Source: Ascaphus truei (taxonomy: Eukaryota > Chordata > Amphibia > Anura > Ascaphidae). Taken from it: a stretch of 64,000 nucleotides of DNA. The stretch is taken from NCBI GenBank assembly GCA_036426205.1, contig CM071570.1:2309997-2373996 (forward strand), written 5' to 3'. Below, piece by piece: positions 21,969 to 31,749 of this stretch. Within the stretch, counting starts at the first letter, position 1. Every line of letters starts with the position of its first letter. The position numbers were made by a program, and so were the translations under genes. The notes below the pieces were generated by a model. It made no database searches, was not told where the DNA came from, and was given only the letters and a program-made list of their open reading frames with translations.

Positions 21969-22317
21969 CAGGGGGGCGCAAACTTTTTTCCCTGCGCCCC
22001 CCTGCCGGCTGTCCCCTCACTCCCGCGCCCCCCCCAACCCCAACTTACCCTCGCACCGGCGTAATGACGTCACGTTGCCATAGCAACGTGACGTCACATG
22101 ACCTCGCAGCGTCATTTTGACGCCGCGTTGCCATGGCGACGCCGGGAGGAAGCCGCCGGAGCCACGGGTAAGTATGGTTTACAGAGGCCCTGCAGCTCCC
22201 CCGGCACTTAATTTAAGTGCCTTCGGGAAGCGCGCGGGGCCTCTGTAAACCCCGCGCCCCCCGTCGGCAGTCTCGCGCCCCCCCTGGGGGTCGCGCCCCA
22301 CAGATTGCGCACCGCTG
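21969..22317. mobile_element. GC-rich hAT-type MITE, copy 1
   Basis: Termini are caggggggcgcaaac and ttgcgcaccgctg, flanked by a perfect 8-bp duplication ctctacta at 21961-21968 and 22318-22325, the hAT signature. It has no coding capacity. Copies 2 and 3 are at 38789-39083 and 55406-55772. Confidence 0.9.
22065..22096. promoter_or_regulatory. X-box flanked by two CREs inside the MITE
   Basis: TGACGTCA (22065-22072), GTTGCCATAGCAAC (22074-22087) and TGACGTCA (22089-22096) lie back to back. The middle motif fits the RFX-factor X-box and the outer ones the CRE consensus. Binding is inferred from motif identity only. Confidence 0.55.
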
Positions 22318-22735
22318 CTCTACTACCTCAAACTAATTACCTTGTGTCAATGAGGCACGTTGCAACATTGTACGTACTTTGTATGGATTGTCACTGGGAG
22401 CATTACTTCTGGGGTTTATTTGACTTGATAGTTCCCAGGTATTTTTCCTTTTGAAGGGCTCACTACCTTCACACTGTTACAAACTCACATTACAGTGTTC
22501 AGTGGATGGTAAGTTCCATCCATTTGACTCGGTCACCTATCCTGGGACCCCTACCAAGACACCCAAACTCCTTTTGTGGACCCCTTTCCCCATCCACAGC
22601 TCTAAGTAGTGAGCTTGACAGAGGCATTTTGGGTCTAGTGACAACACTAATATATTTCAGTGTATGTGTCACTGGCATCTCTGGTTTTAAATGATTTCTC
22701 CCCCCCCTTTCATATTTTAGGACTACACTCATTAA

Positions 22736-23521
22736 AGATTCAGTTCAATTGTTTCACCGTTACACTACAACTGACTACTTATATAGGGTCATAGGGCGCT
22801 ATGTGGGGTTCTTGTCTCTAAGTTTGCATCATATCGTTGTAGAACAGGATTTATTAGGAAGGTAGAACGTGCAAATCTTCCGTGGATTTGTTGTTCTTCT
22901 AACAGGTTTTCGTTACAGAGACAAAAAATAATAATGTCCTGGCATTTTCTATAGTTTATTCAAATTTGCAATTAGTGATTTTGTATTATTTACCATCAAT
23001 ATCAGCCCCACACTAAAACCCAATAAATTAGATGGCAAGCTCTTTGAGGCAGAGATTTCCGTTCCTGTACAGCTGTAGCAGACCTCCCTGCGCTTGTTAT
23101 TATGCAATGTTGTTGCTGATGTCCCCGATTGTTTTTTTTAATGCAGCTACAGTAAATGTCATGCCACGTACTAACTTTATACTGCGAGAAAACGAGAGTG
23201 GTTACGTCTGCCATTACCGTGTAAAGCACTTATCTGCATTGTTACTCCCTGAATTATGTCTTGTATATTATCTCTGTTAAGCACTGTTTACTGCTGCTAC
23301 GGCAATAAAAATATAGCACAATATCACTAACTTTGCAGGGGAATTGCCAACAAATCAACGGTCTGAAAGCGAGTGGCACCAACAATGTAATTCTAGCTAC
23401 CAAAGAACAATACAGAGGCTCCTTATTATTTCTCTGTAACTAGTATAACGGCTTGGGAGGAGAAAAGGAAATCACAATGGTATTGTATAGCTAATGACTG
23501 GTACCTTCTGATCTACTAGAG
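22736..23521. other. Mostly unassigned; possible old dispersed repeat at 23020-23315
   Basis: The stretch 23020-23315 begins aattagatggcaagctcttt, contains gtgtaaagcact and ends at an AATAAA. This resembles an old dispersed vertebrate repeat with a conserved aagctcttt head, but I cannot name it. The rest shows nothing. Confidence 0.35.
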
Positions 23522-23682
23522 CAGGGGAGGGCAACTGCAGTCCTCAAGGGCCACCAACAGGTCAAGGTTTTCAGGATATCCCTGCTTCAGTGGCTCAGAT
23601 TGAGCCCCCTGTGCTGAAGCAGGGATATCCTGAGAGCCTTGACCTGTTGGTGGCCCTTGAGGACGGGAGTTGCCCACCCCTG
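23522..23682. mobile_element. Palindromic hAT-type MITE, family P, copy 1
   Basis: The element is almost entirely a palindrome. caggggagggcaactgcagt at the left mirrors gggagttgcccacccctg at the right, with inner ggatatccctgcttcag facing ctgaagcagggatatcc. The flanking 8-mers agree only partly. Other copies are at 26987, 52076, 56413 and 63098. Confidence 0.8.
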
Positions 23683-24094
23683 CTCCAGAGTCATAACATA
23701 ATATTTACCTACACAGGACCAAAAAGTCGGGAAACCATGAGCGCTAGCAGAGGAAATAGATAATATAAGAGGACTTTGGCTAAATGATGTTCAAAAACGC
23801 ATCCATGTAGGAGCTCTCGAGCTCCTTCCCGAAGTGCGTTATAAGAAGATCCCAGCGTTCAGACAAGTTTTTAAACATCAGTTGGCCACAAAACATGGCA
23901 ATTTCCATGTAACTTTTGTAGGTTTTCTGCCAGGTGTATCCAGAGAACTAAATGACTAACGAGCCTGTACAATAAGGTTACGATATACGAAGGCAATTTG
24001 AGTGAAATGGGCACAAATTGCTTCATTTTTGTGTTGTGCCTCTTTGCGTCAACGTATCCAGATGTTGTGCCACTTGCGTACAGCGTTGTGTTTC
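23683..24094. other. No recognised feature
   Basis: No gene or repeat was recognised. A GAGCTC-rich short palindrome (gagctctcgagctc) lies near 23812. Confidence 0.35.
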
Positions 24095-24655
24095 ATATTA
24101 TTATATAATGTGGTGGGTGCTGGGGTGAGAGCTTGCAGGGATTGCATGTGTTAGTAAATTGTCAACTAGTAACAGTGGTTTGGAGGTTGGTGGCCCCTCC
24201 TCCCTGGGTTTAAGCTCACTCCTCCCCAATTTTTAAGTAGCAGGTTTTTACACATACTGCACCTGTGCAGGACAGGTCTATTGTGTAATTTCTCCCTCCA
24301 TCACAGAGGTAAATGAGAATATTCACAGGTAGTGTTAGGACCTGCATACTGGCCGTGACGTGGCTGCATACTGGTTGTGCCGTGACGTGGCTGCATATAC
24401 TGGTCGTGCCGTGACGTGGCTGCAGGCTTATTACGCTTTGGCCAAAGGGTTTAACTAAATGACCCTTACTCATGAGAATACAGTTAAGTATTTAACTCTG
24501 TATTTTTTGTCATATTGGATGTGGCATTGGGTATTTTTGTCTTTTGTTGTATATATTTGGTCACACCCGGTAGCACTCCTTTTGACACATATACATATGA
24601 TGTTGTGGGTGGTGGGGGTTAGAGCTTGCGGGGATTGTGTGTGTTACATATTATA
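24095..24655 (+). repeat. Dispersed repeat, family II, copy 1
   Basis: Matches 43545-43990 in the same orientation. Shared strings include gttaggacctgc (gttaggacttgc in copy 2), ctttggccaaagggtt, aactaaatgaccctt and tttgacac. Its final segment (gagcttgcggggattgtgtg, 24621-24640) is similar to one at 24131-24150, just before the copy, so the arrangement may be terminal-repeat-like. Three short gccgtgacgtggctgcat repeats sit at 24352-24421. The family is unknown to me. Confidence 0.6.
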
Positions 24656-25435
24656 ATGCAGAGGATTTCCCAGGGAGGTTCTGTTACTGGATGGAGGTCC
24701 AGTGTGGAAGGACATCATTGGAATCAGACATCTGTATAATAATACGTTTATGCCAGTAAGTTGTGTGACATCAGAAAGTTGTGAAAAAAGTTATAGCCAT
24801 AGCAGCTACTACACATTCCTGCTCTGACTGCATGGGAAACCAGGAATTAGAAAAGGATATGTCTCTGTTAGTGACACATTTACAGCCGTGCTTTCATGCT
24901 GAGATAGCGCATAAGAGTTGGAACCGATGCTAATTGCCTATTGTTCAAAAGGTGCAACTCAATTGTGGTTATTACAGTGGAACGTGTAGATTTCAGGCAC
25001 TGTACATGAAAACAATAAGAATCCGACAGAAATGTTCTGTAATTTGCGGGATTTGTTTTTTTGGGGTGGGGTTAGTTACTGTAGTTTCAAAACTTAAACA
25101 CAGAAAATAATAGGAAATTCCATGGGAAAATAAGACAATTCTCTGCTGGAACAAGACATATATGCACAATTTTCAGACTTGGTATAGGAGTCAAGGTTAT
25201 AGAAGACAGGCAAGAAATATATTTAGCAGGCAAGATGATGTAGTATATAAGTGCCCCAAGAATGTAATTTATGATTAAGTGGAGTAGCAACACAAAAGGG
25301 GCTCAATGGCTGATCCTTAAAATCGGTCTGCAGAATGAGGGGCGATGGAAGCACAGTACTTTCCCCTCTGTTACCAAGCTCAATATCAATCTGCAAGCAT
25401 TGCTTAAACAGGCCTTAAAGGTGTCACAAAGGGGC
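24656..25435. other. No recognised feature
   Basis: AT-rich, with no recognised coding or repeat structure. Confidence 0.35.
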
Positions 25436-26310
25436 TGGGAGGGGGGGGGGGCGGATGGGGGAGGCAAAAAGGGGAGGAGGGGGGGGGGGGTGGACAAAGG
25501 TGGGGAGGGGGGGGGTGGGGAGGTGAAACAGGGCTGGGAGGGGGAGAGGGAGTGTCACACAGGGCTGGGAGGGGGGGGGGGGGGAGGGTGTGTCAAACAG
25601 GGCTGGAGGGGGGGGGGGGTTGTCACACAGGGCTGGGAGGGGGGGGGGTGGGGGTCACACAGGGCTGGGAGGGGGGGGTGTCACACAGGGCTGGGGAGGG
25701 GGGGGGTGTCACACAGGGCTGGGAGGGGGGGGGTCACACAGGCTGGGAGGGGGGGGGTTGTCACACAGGGCTGGGAGGGGGGGGTGTCAAACAGGGCTGG
25801 GAAGGGGGGGGTGGGGGGGTCAAGGGGAGGGGGGAGGGGAGGGGGACACAAAGGGGGGGAGGGGTGGGGGGGGCGGGGAGGGAGGGGGGGGGGGGGGTGG
25901 AGGGGGGGGGGGCACACACAGGAGGGGGGGGGGGGTGTCACAGTGCGGGGGGTGGGTCACACAGTGCGGGAGGGGGATGGGGGCACACAGTGCTGGGAGG
26001 GGTATGGGGCACACAGTGCTGGGAGGGGGGGAGGAGGTGTCACACAGTGCCGGGAGGGGGGGGGGGTCACACAGTGCTGGGAGGGGGGTCAACAAGGGAA
26101 GGGGACGGGGGGGAGGGGGGGAGGGCGGGGGAGCAAGTGCAAGGCGGGGGGCGGGGCGGGGGGGAGTGGACATGGGGGGGGAGGTGTCCTTAGACGCCGG
26201 GGGGGTCGGTGGGGGGGGGTAGGGGAGAGTATCACACATTGCCGAGGGGGTTGTCACACAGTGCTCGGACGGGGGGAGATGTCACACAGTGCAGGGGGGG
26301 TGTCACACGG
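25436..26310. repeat. G-rich minisatellite, about 27-bp unit
   Basis: Repeats of gtcacacagggctgggag followed by 6-12 G; the right half changes to cacacagtgctgggag. The G-runs on the plus strand are long enough for many G-quadruplexes. Gly-rich and Pro-rich frames on the two strands follow from composition and are not genes. Confidence 0.93.
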
Positions 26311-26978
26311 CTTGGCACTGTTTATTATGGCCCTATATCTTAATCACATGTTGTGGAAACATTAAAAAAATAAATTGCCACAAAAACCTTTCTTCCCATT
26401 GGTATGAAACATTAGCCCAATCAATTTCCCCATGTCATGCAAATGAGAAGTCATTCGTGGGCTGCGGATTCCATCTTTATATACCAAAATCACTTAAATA
26501 AACCATGCCCACTACAGCCCTGCAAGAGGTTAGTTTCAGGTTACCACTAACAAGGGGAGCAGCACTAATATAAAAATGCCTTGTATGTGACTAGTGGTTA
26601 ATGATTTATATTCCGCTTATTCCTCCTCTATAAATACAGAATGCAGAGTGCATCAGGACATGCTCAGCCTCTGCTATAAATAACTTTGGGGAGTACACAG
26701 AAAGTTCAGCAATGACTGGCGCGCACTGCAACTTTACGTCAGCGCACATCAGGCTCAGCATCCTCCTCGGGAAAACACACAACGCTTCCTGCTTCCAGTT
26801 GATCAGTCTATACCTTTCACTCTTAATATTGTGTTCACGTAACATTACGTGCCACAATCCTATGTGAAGGGAATCAGAAGAGACTTTGGAAGCTGAGATC
26901 ACAGGAAGAGGTTACAATACATAGATGTTGTATGTAAACTTAGCTGAACATATAAACAAAGGTCCTTTAAATATAGTC
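26311..26978. other. No recognised feature
   Basis: No coding or repeat signal recognised. Confidence 0.35.
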
Positions 26979-26986
26979 ATGTAGAT

Positions 26987-27171
26987 CAGGGGAGGCCAAC
27001 TCCAGCCCTCCAGGGCCACCAACAGGCCTGGTATGAAGAATATGCCTGCTTCAGCACAGGCGGCTTAAACTATGGCGCAGTCATTTTGACCGAGCCACCT
27101 GTGCTGAAGCAGGGATATCCTTAAAACCTGGCCTGTTGGTGGCCCTTGAGGACTGGAGTTGGTCACCCCTG
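26987..27171. mobile_element. Palindromic hAT-type MITE, family P, copy 2, with intact target duplication
   Basis: Runs from caggggaggccaactcc to ggagttggtcacccctg with a perfect 8-bp duplication atgtagat at 26979-26986 and 27172-27179. The inner palindrome is slightly diverged. This copy fixes the family as hAT-type. Confidence 0.92.
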
Positions 27172-27179
27172 ATGTAGAT

Positions 27180-28870
27180 CATGAAGAGTCCTATAAGGAA
27201 TGAGATGCTGACAACACATTATTTATTGCACCCTAGAGATCATAATTTTTTCTCTTGAGACCAATTTGGCTACTACAGTAAAAAAAGTATACAGTACAGA
27301 TGTAGCAAAGCTTCGGTGCCACTGCCACGCGGCCACAGTAGTCACGCTGCAGGGGTCCCATTCAGAAGCATGTAACACCACGCAGCTCCGTCATGGCAGA
27401 CACTGCACCCGGCGCCGCAGACTTTTGCTTGTGCGACAGTAAGTCCTGCCTCAGGTACGCGGATAAAGTGCCTTTAGTTCACCCAGACTTCTAGGTCTGT
27501 TTTTCATCTCTATTGATTTTTTACACAGTCATTAAACATAATTTATTCTGAACCCAGCATCTATAGGCACTAAATCATGTTGGCGCTGGAGAACAAGAGC
27601 CAATGTTTGTAACGTAAGAACCATGAGATATCTTGGTGGATAGATGGTGCCTGAAACATTTTAAATGTCTATGCAAATAATATCAGATGTACAGGTCTGT
27701 TTCAGAAAACAAATGCAATTTTGTGATCACCTGCACATATAAGCAAGGGTTTGACATTAGGGTAGATAGCGAATGTACGTGTTAATAAAATAAAGTCGAT
27801 GGAAATCACAATTAAAACTCGATTGGAAGTCTCCAAATTTTGTGGGTTACGTTCAACAAAACCCAACATTGCACTGCAAAGAGGTGGATGTGTCAATTCA
27901 CTTATATATAAATATATCTTAAAAGTGAGAACACCACAAATAGGTTACAAAGGGAAAGGGACACTTCACGCAGACGCTTGTGCTGCTCGTCTCTACGGGG
28001 CAGCTCTTTGCTCCGATGCGGGGTATAGCACCCTGATCCAGGGTAGTCAAACTGTGTGTGTGCGCGATACCCCACATTGAAGCTTGATGAACCCCAGTGC
28101 AAGAAACGCTTTTATTTTGGTACCTTTTGAACTGGTTTACGAACCTGTTACAGGTATCTTTGAATCATTTCCCATTCCTGAGATACTGAGCCCTTGGAAC
28201 AGTGTTCCAAGGATGAATTCTAGTTCATGGTTGGAGAACAAAGCAGGGTTGTAATATGCATTTAGCTGCACGTGCATTGTGGGAAAGATTACAGCTTGCA
28301 AAGGTGCATTCACTTTTGAGATTAATCGAGATAAATGCCAAGCGTCTTCCTCGCTCTAATGGTGTCCATGATACTGAAGATGTTACAAAGGTAATTCTTA
28401 CACCTTGTAACCTTCTTACACCTTACACCTTGTAGTACAGGACTCTGTACTATTGGACAGATTCTGTTTTGCCTGAAAGAACCAGCAGAGCAATAAAGGA
28501 CATTAGAATGAACCACTAGCAGTGAAATGAGCAGGGAGGAGATGCAAAGGGTCCGGTGTGTAATCCCCATTCTATTATTCATTGGGTGCAAGGAATGAAA
28601 GGGGAGGATTGTATTAGTGGATGTCAGTGATGCGCTTTTGGAAAACGTCATTTCTGATGCTGTTGAAGAAGCAGACGACGTCTAGGAAATAGGAGACCAT
28701 GATAATCACAGAATGATGGGGGCCATGTGGGAAGCGGCCGAGACAACTGTTAGTATGCCGAGGAGATCTTACTATAAAAGAAAGTATTGTATTGGGGCAG
28801 CTGTCATAAAGACACTTGGCCACCTAGTTTGCTGTGAAGGCTCCAACTGCATTTAATCCCTGGTGTTTCT
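27180..28870. other. Flank downstream of DTNB, no gene recognised
   Basis: A GC-rich stretch at 27290-27480 starting tacagatgtagcaaagc shares its first bases with 63205-63220 (tacagatgtagcagatg), perhaps an old DNA transposon edge. A minus-strand AATAAA (28874-28879) could be the DTNB poly(A) signal if the exon starting at 29527 is terminal. Nothing else was recognised. Confidence 0.4.
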
Positions 28871-28873
28871 GTA

Positions 28874-28879
28874 TTTATT
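28874..28879 (-). promoter_or_regulatory. DTNB: Candidate poly(A) signal for DTNB
   Basis: AATAAA on the minus strand, about 650 nt downstream of the possible last-exon start. It is one of two candidates; the other is at 30528-30533. Confidence 0.25.
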
Positions 28880-29527
28880 ATACACTACTCCAGCAGTGTT
28901 AATCCCTTCGCTGCCAGATGGCCCTGCTATTCCAATACTAAAAAATTCCTTTTAAAACCGCAATCACCCAGTTATCATCTATTACCAATATCACTCATTA
29001 GTTCATAGTGGTTTTGTGTGGTACTGCACCTATAAAGATCAAGGAATTACAGGGACTATCCATTGCAGACATAAGTGGGTAAATCATCATTCAAGGGTTA
29101 ACAAGGTATGTGCTTCTGTAAAAGTGCCAAAGTGGCCTGCAACAGATTGTGCCTCACAGTGTTTGTTGCAGGCCTCCCTGAAATGGAATGGGTGAATACA
29201 TGGAATAGTAATAAGCTGCAGTGTTCTCTTTAACCATTGCAGGAGCCTTGTCGTACCTGTGTTCCACTCACTCACTCCTTCCAGCTTCTCCAAGGACAGG
29301 GTGGCATAGGGCCCAGTTAACAAGGGCTAAAGTGTACATTGAAAATTGAGCATGCACTAACACAGTTATAAGAATGTTTGTGCCGAAAGCCCTTTGGCCG
29401 AAACTCTGCGTCTCCGCCTCTTCGGCTGTCTCTCACACCGTCATCTCACACCGTTGCTGGATGGTGGATGTTGAAATGTGGCTGTTGATTTTTCAGAAGT
29501 ACATGGATATCTTCGAACTCGCTGTGC
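28880..29527 (-). other. DTNB: Possible DTNB 3'UTR exon
   Basis: The minus strand shows a pyrimidine-rich acceptor, ttttttctcctgtctcag, ending at 29528. The downstream sequence GCACAGCGAGTTCGAAGATA would be joined to the donor at 30770. The protein already ends in the preceding 36-nt exon, so this would be untranslated. The low-coordinate end is set only by the candidate AATAAA. Confidence 0.35.
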
Positions 29528-30229
29528 CTGAGACAGGAGAAAAAAGGGCAGAATGAAAACGTGTCCTCCAGAAGCCATTTATAGCTTTCCTTTGCAACCA
29601 TTTTGCGGCTGGGGGAGGGGGAGGAGAAGGAGCATAGCGGGCCCTACTGCACACTTGCAAAAAATCCATATAAAGAGAGGTTGTTTAGGGACGACACTGA
29701 TATGTGTTGATACAAGTTTGTTTATTCATATTAAATCAAATGGCATCTTTCTTTAGGCAGATCTGGGCTTTCGTAACAGGAAATGAGCATTATGTTGTTA
29801 CTCTGAAAAATGCAAGTTTCTGTTACCCTGCTCTGTGGGTCAGCATCCGAAAGCAAGAATGCCATCTAATGTTACTAACCCATTACTGCTAGGGAAAGAG
29901 AGGCCCGGGAGATAAAGTGACTTGTGATCAAGGTTGGCAGTCAGATGTGCTGTGTATCTGAATTCAATACCTTCCCTCATTCTCCAGCCTACAGTACAAA
30001 GGAATATGGATGAGAATCTGGCAGAATGGCAGAGATTTCAGTTCCTGTCTTTGTCCCATACACCATGTTATCTTAAACAAATATCTTTGTCTACTAGCAG
30101 TAGTGGTAATGCCAAAGTCTTTGAAGCAGGTGAACTCAGTTGAAAGCCCAGTGTCTGGGGCACGCAAAACAATCTAGACACTACAAGCTAGAGAATACAA
30201 AAGCTCAAAGTCACTTGGCTTAGTGGGGT
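29528..30229. other. Probable last DTNB intron sequence
   Basis: Nothing coding. Around 29900-29950, gggagataaagtgacttgtg followed by atcaagg resembles a diverged SINE/LINE-type tail common in frogs. This is a weak call. Confidence 0.3.
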
Positions 30230-30400
30230 GCATGTAGATGGGCTGGGATCACCACTCCAGCTCAAAATCACATGTACAGGAAAAAGGAATCCACAGCACT
30301 CGCGCAGTTATCAATAAAGGTTCAAATTTATTCCATCGGATACAAAAATGGGTAAAAATGGGAGAGGTTTCGGACCAAAACGGTTCTTTGTCAAGCTCCC
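30230..30400 (-). mobile_element. Penelope-type 3' tail with degenerate hammerhead
   Basis: On the minus strand the motif CTTGACAAAGAACCGTTTTG then GTCCGAAAC is followed by a tail with aataaatttgaacctttatt and gcgcgagtgctgtggattcc, the usual style of Penelope 3' ends. The CUGANGA core is altered, so cleavage is doubtful. The ends are not defined. Confidence 0.6.
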
Positions 30401-30527
30401 AAACTGCTTGCAAACTCTTGAACTGTTCTTTGAATCGTAGATATCTAAAGCTGGGCACAGCATTAAATCAATGAGCATACCAAAGTAAAGTCATCAGCAT
30501 TGGTTAATAAAATGTCCCATTGATTGA

Positions 30528-30533
30528 TTTATT
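30528..30533 (-). promoter_or_regulatory. DTNB: Alternative poly(A) signal for DTNB
   Basis: Minus-strand AATAAA about 270 nt past the stop codon at 30802-30804. It would be used if the donor after the 36-nt exon is skipped. Confidence 0.3.
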
Positions 30534-30770
30534 GGTGTGCTCAACTTTGGATACATTAGTTTATAATATGCAACAGTGTTGTGTTAAGTTGCCTTACGTG
30601 GGCCACCCATATTCTTACAATACTAAATCTTAAATTACATATACAGTATGTGTGTGAAGCACAACACAATATTGTGGTGCTTTTTTGGAAGGGCAGAAAG
30701 GCAACATTTACAGTACATGTAGTCAGAAAGTGAAGCGGCACAGGGGAACATAATGCCCCTTTGCACTTAC

Positions 30771-30806
30771 TTGGACCACCTCGCTGTTCTTGTGTGGTTG
30801 TTTAAC
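30771..30806 (-). CDS. DTNB: DTNB exon with the stop codon (36 nt)
   Basis: A strong acceptor (gctttttctgttgcag) precedes GTTAAACAAC, and the donor GTAAGTGC follows. The preceding coding exon ends with one base, G, so the junction reads G-GT TAA: a final glycine and a stop. The protein thus ends KMQNGKDRG, which agrees with my memory of the short mammalian beta-dystrobrevin C-terminus. The remaining 31 nt are untranslated. The stop lies only about 30 nt before the exon end, so a downstream 3'UTR intron would not be expected to trigger nonsense-mediated decay. If the donor is not used, the exon would run to the poly(A) signal at 30528-30533. Read in another phase the exon is open (VKQPHKNSEVVQ), but that phase does not fit its neighbour. 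Confidence 0.72.
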
Positions 30807-31236
30807 CTGCAACAGAAAAAGCAAAACACATTCGGAAGTTACCAATATGAATATCTCCTCTGCACACAGACATCAGTATAGGTGCTTCTGGAAACCGATT
30901 CCCTTGATCTACCCTGCATAAAATTGGAAAAACCAAGTGTGTGAAAGAGCTCTTCTGAATTGTATTTATTGCAATCTTTTAATAGATCACACACCCCAGG
31001 TCTGTGAACCATATGTGTACTTATGTATATCTTTATTTATACAGCGCCCACAATGTACTTGGCGCTTTATAAATGTGCACTGTGGCACAGGCATTGTGGA
31101 GACAACCTGGGGGAAAACCCAGCGCTGTGTGCAATATAATGAGGTCAAAACGAAAAGAGAACTGTAAATAAACATATATTTGGTTAATAAAGTGATTTCA
31201 GCAACAGTTTCACTGAACAGGCACTACCATCAAGGA

Positions 31237-31733
31237 TGGATTGCAATATGGAAAATAGCTGAAGCGCTCAAATGCAGGTATATCTCAAAATGATAATAAG
31301 CCAGACCACTGTACCAGGGTACTAACAATTGATATAGTACCTATTGTGTCATATAATGGGTACTATCCTCCTGAAGACAGGTGGTGTGTGGTGCAACCCA
31401 CTCACCATCAGTCTCATTGGCAGGTTCCCCTGAAAAATATACAAGTACTCACATCCTGGTAGGGCAGGCAGGCTGTGCAGCTACTCAATGCAATACAGGG
31501 AAAAGGGAGACCAAAAAGCGCACCAGCACAAACGGAGCAGGAAGAACCCAGGACAAAAAAATGATTAAAAGGGCACTTTAATGTGACAAAAGACCCATCC
31601 AATGCAATTTCGACGTTCGAATGCATTGGATGGGTCTTTTGTCACATTAAAGTGCCCTTTTAATCATTTTTTTGTCCTGGGTTCTTCCTGCTCCGTTTGT
31701 GCTGGTGCGCTTTTTGGTCTCCCTTTTCCCTGT
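31237..31733 (-). mobile_element. 497-bp Penelope-type insertion ending in a fold-back
   Basis: A perfect 14-bp duplication actaccatcaagga lies at 31223-31236 and 31734-31747. In minus-strand sense the element starts with an inverted copy of its own following sequence, then passes the fold axis (cgacgttcgaa), the sense copy and a tail ending gcgcttcagctattttccat then attgcaatcca. The axis region matches the CGTCGAA that follows GAAA in Penelope hammerheads. It has no coding capacity. It would lie in DTNB intron sequence. Confidence 0.85.
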
Positions 31734-31734
31734 A
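31494..31734. repeat. Perfect 113-bp inverted repeat
   Basis: The arms 31494-31606 and 31622-31734 are exact reverse complements as read. They are separated by 15 nt that themselves nearly pair. A transcript would form a long perfect hairpin. Confidence 0.95.
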
Positions 31735-31749
31735 CTACCATCAAGGACC

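Larger units (their letters stand above)
21056..22735. mobile_element. Large inverted-repeat element with about 330-bp arms
   Basis: The left arm (21056-21390) and the right arm (22405-22735) are reverse complements at high identity. Shared strings include gagctgtggatggggaaagg, gtgtcttggtaggggtccca and tacctgggaactatcaagtc. Both outer ends lie at TTAA (21060-21063 and 22732-22735), suggesting a TTAA-duplicating DNA transposon, although such long arms also fit a fold-back element. The interior has no transposase and is interrupted by a GC-rich hAT MITE. Confidence 0.7.

Noticed and set aside
25271..26365. Gly-rich 364-codon ORF and Pro-rich antisense ORFs
   Set aside because: Produced by G-runs in the minisatellite; no protein-like features.
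28614..28823. Minus-strand 69-codon ORF with hydrophobic centre (HHSVIIMVSYFLDVVCFFNS)
   Set aside because: No recognised family, no splice sites in a matching phase, and it is downstream of the DTNB stop.
29388..29527. Coding reading of the last candidate exon (SEFEDIHVLLKNQQPHFNIH)
   Set aside because: It is open for about 25 codons, but the phase from the upstream exon gives a stop earlier, so it is kept only as possible 3'UTR.
31494..31734. microRNA precursor
   Set aside because: The hairpin is perfect over 113 bp and generated by a recent inverted duplication; no miRNA-like bulges or conservation can be argued.
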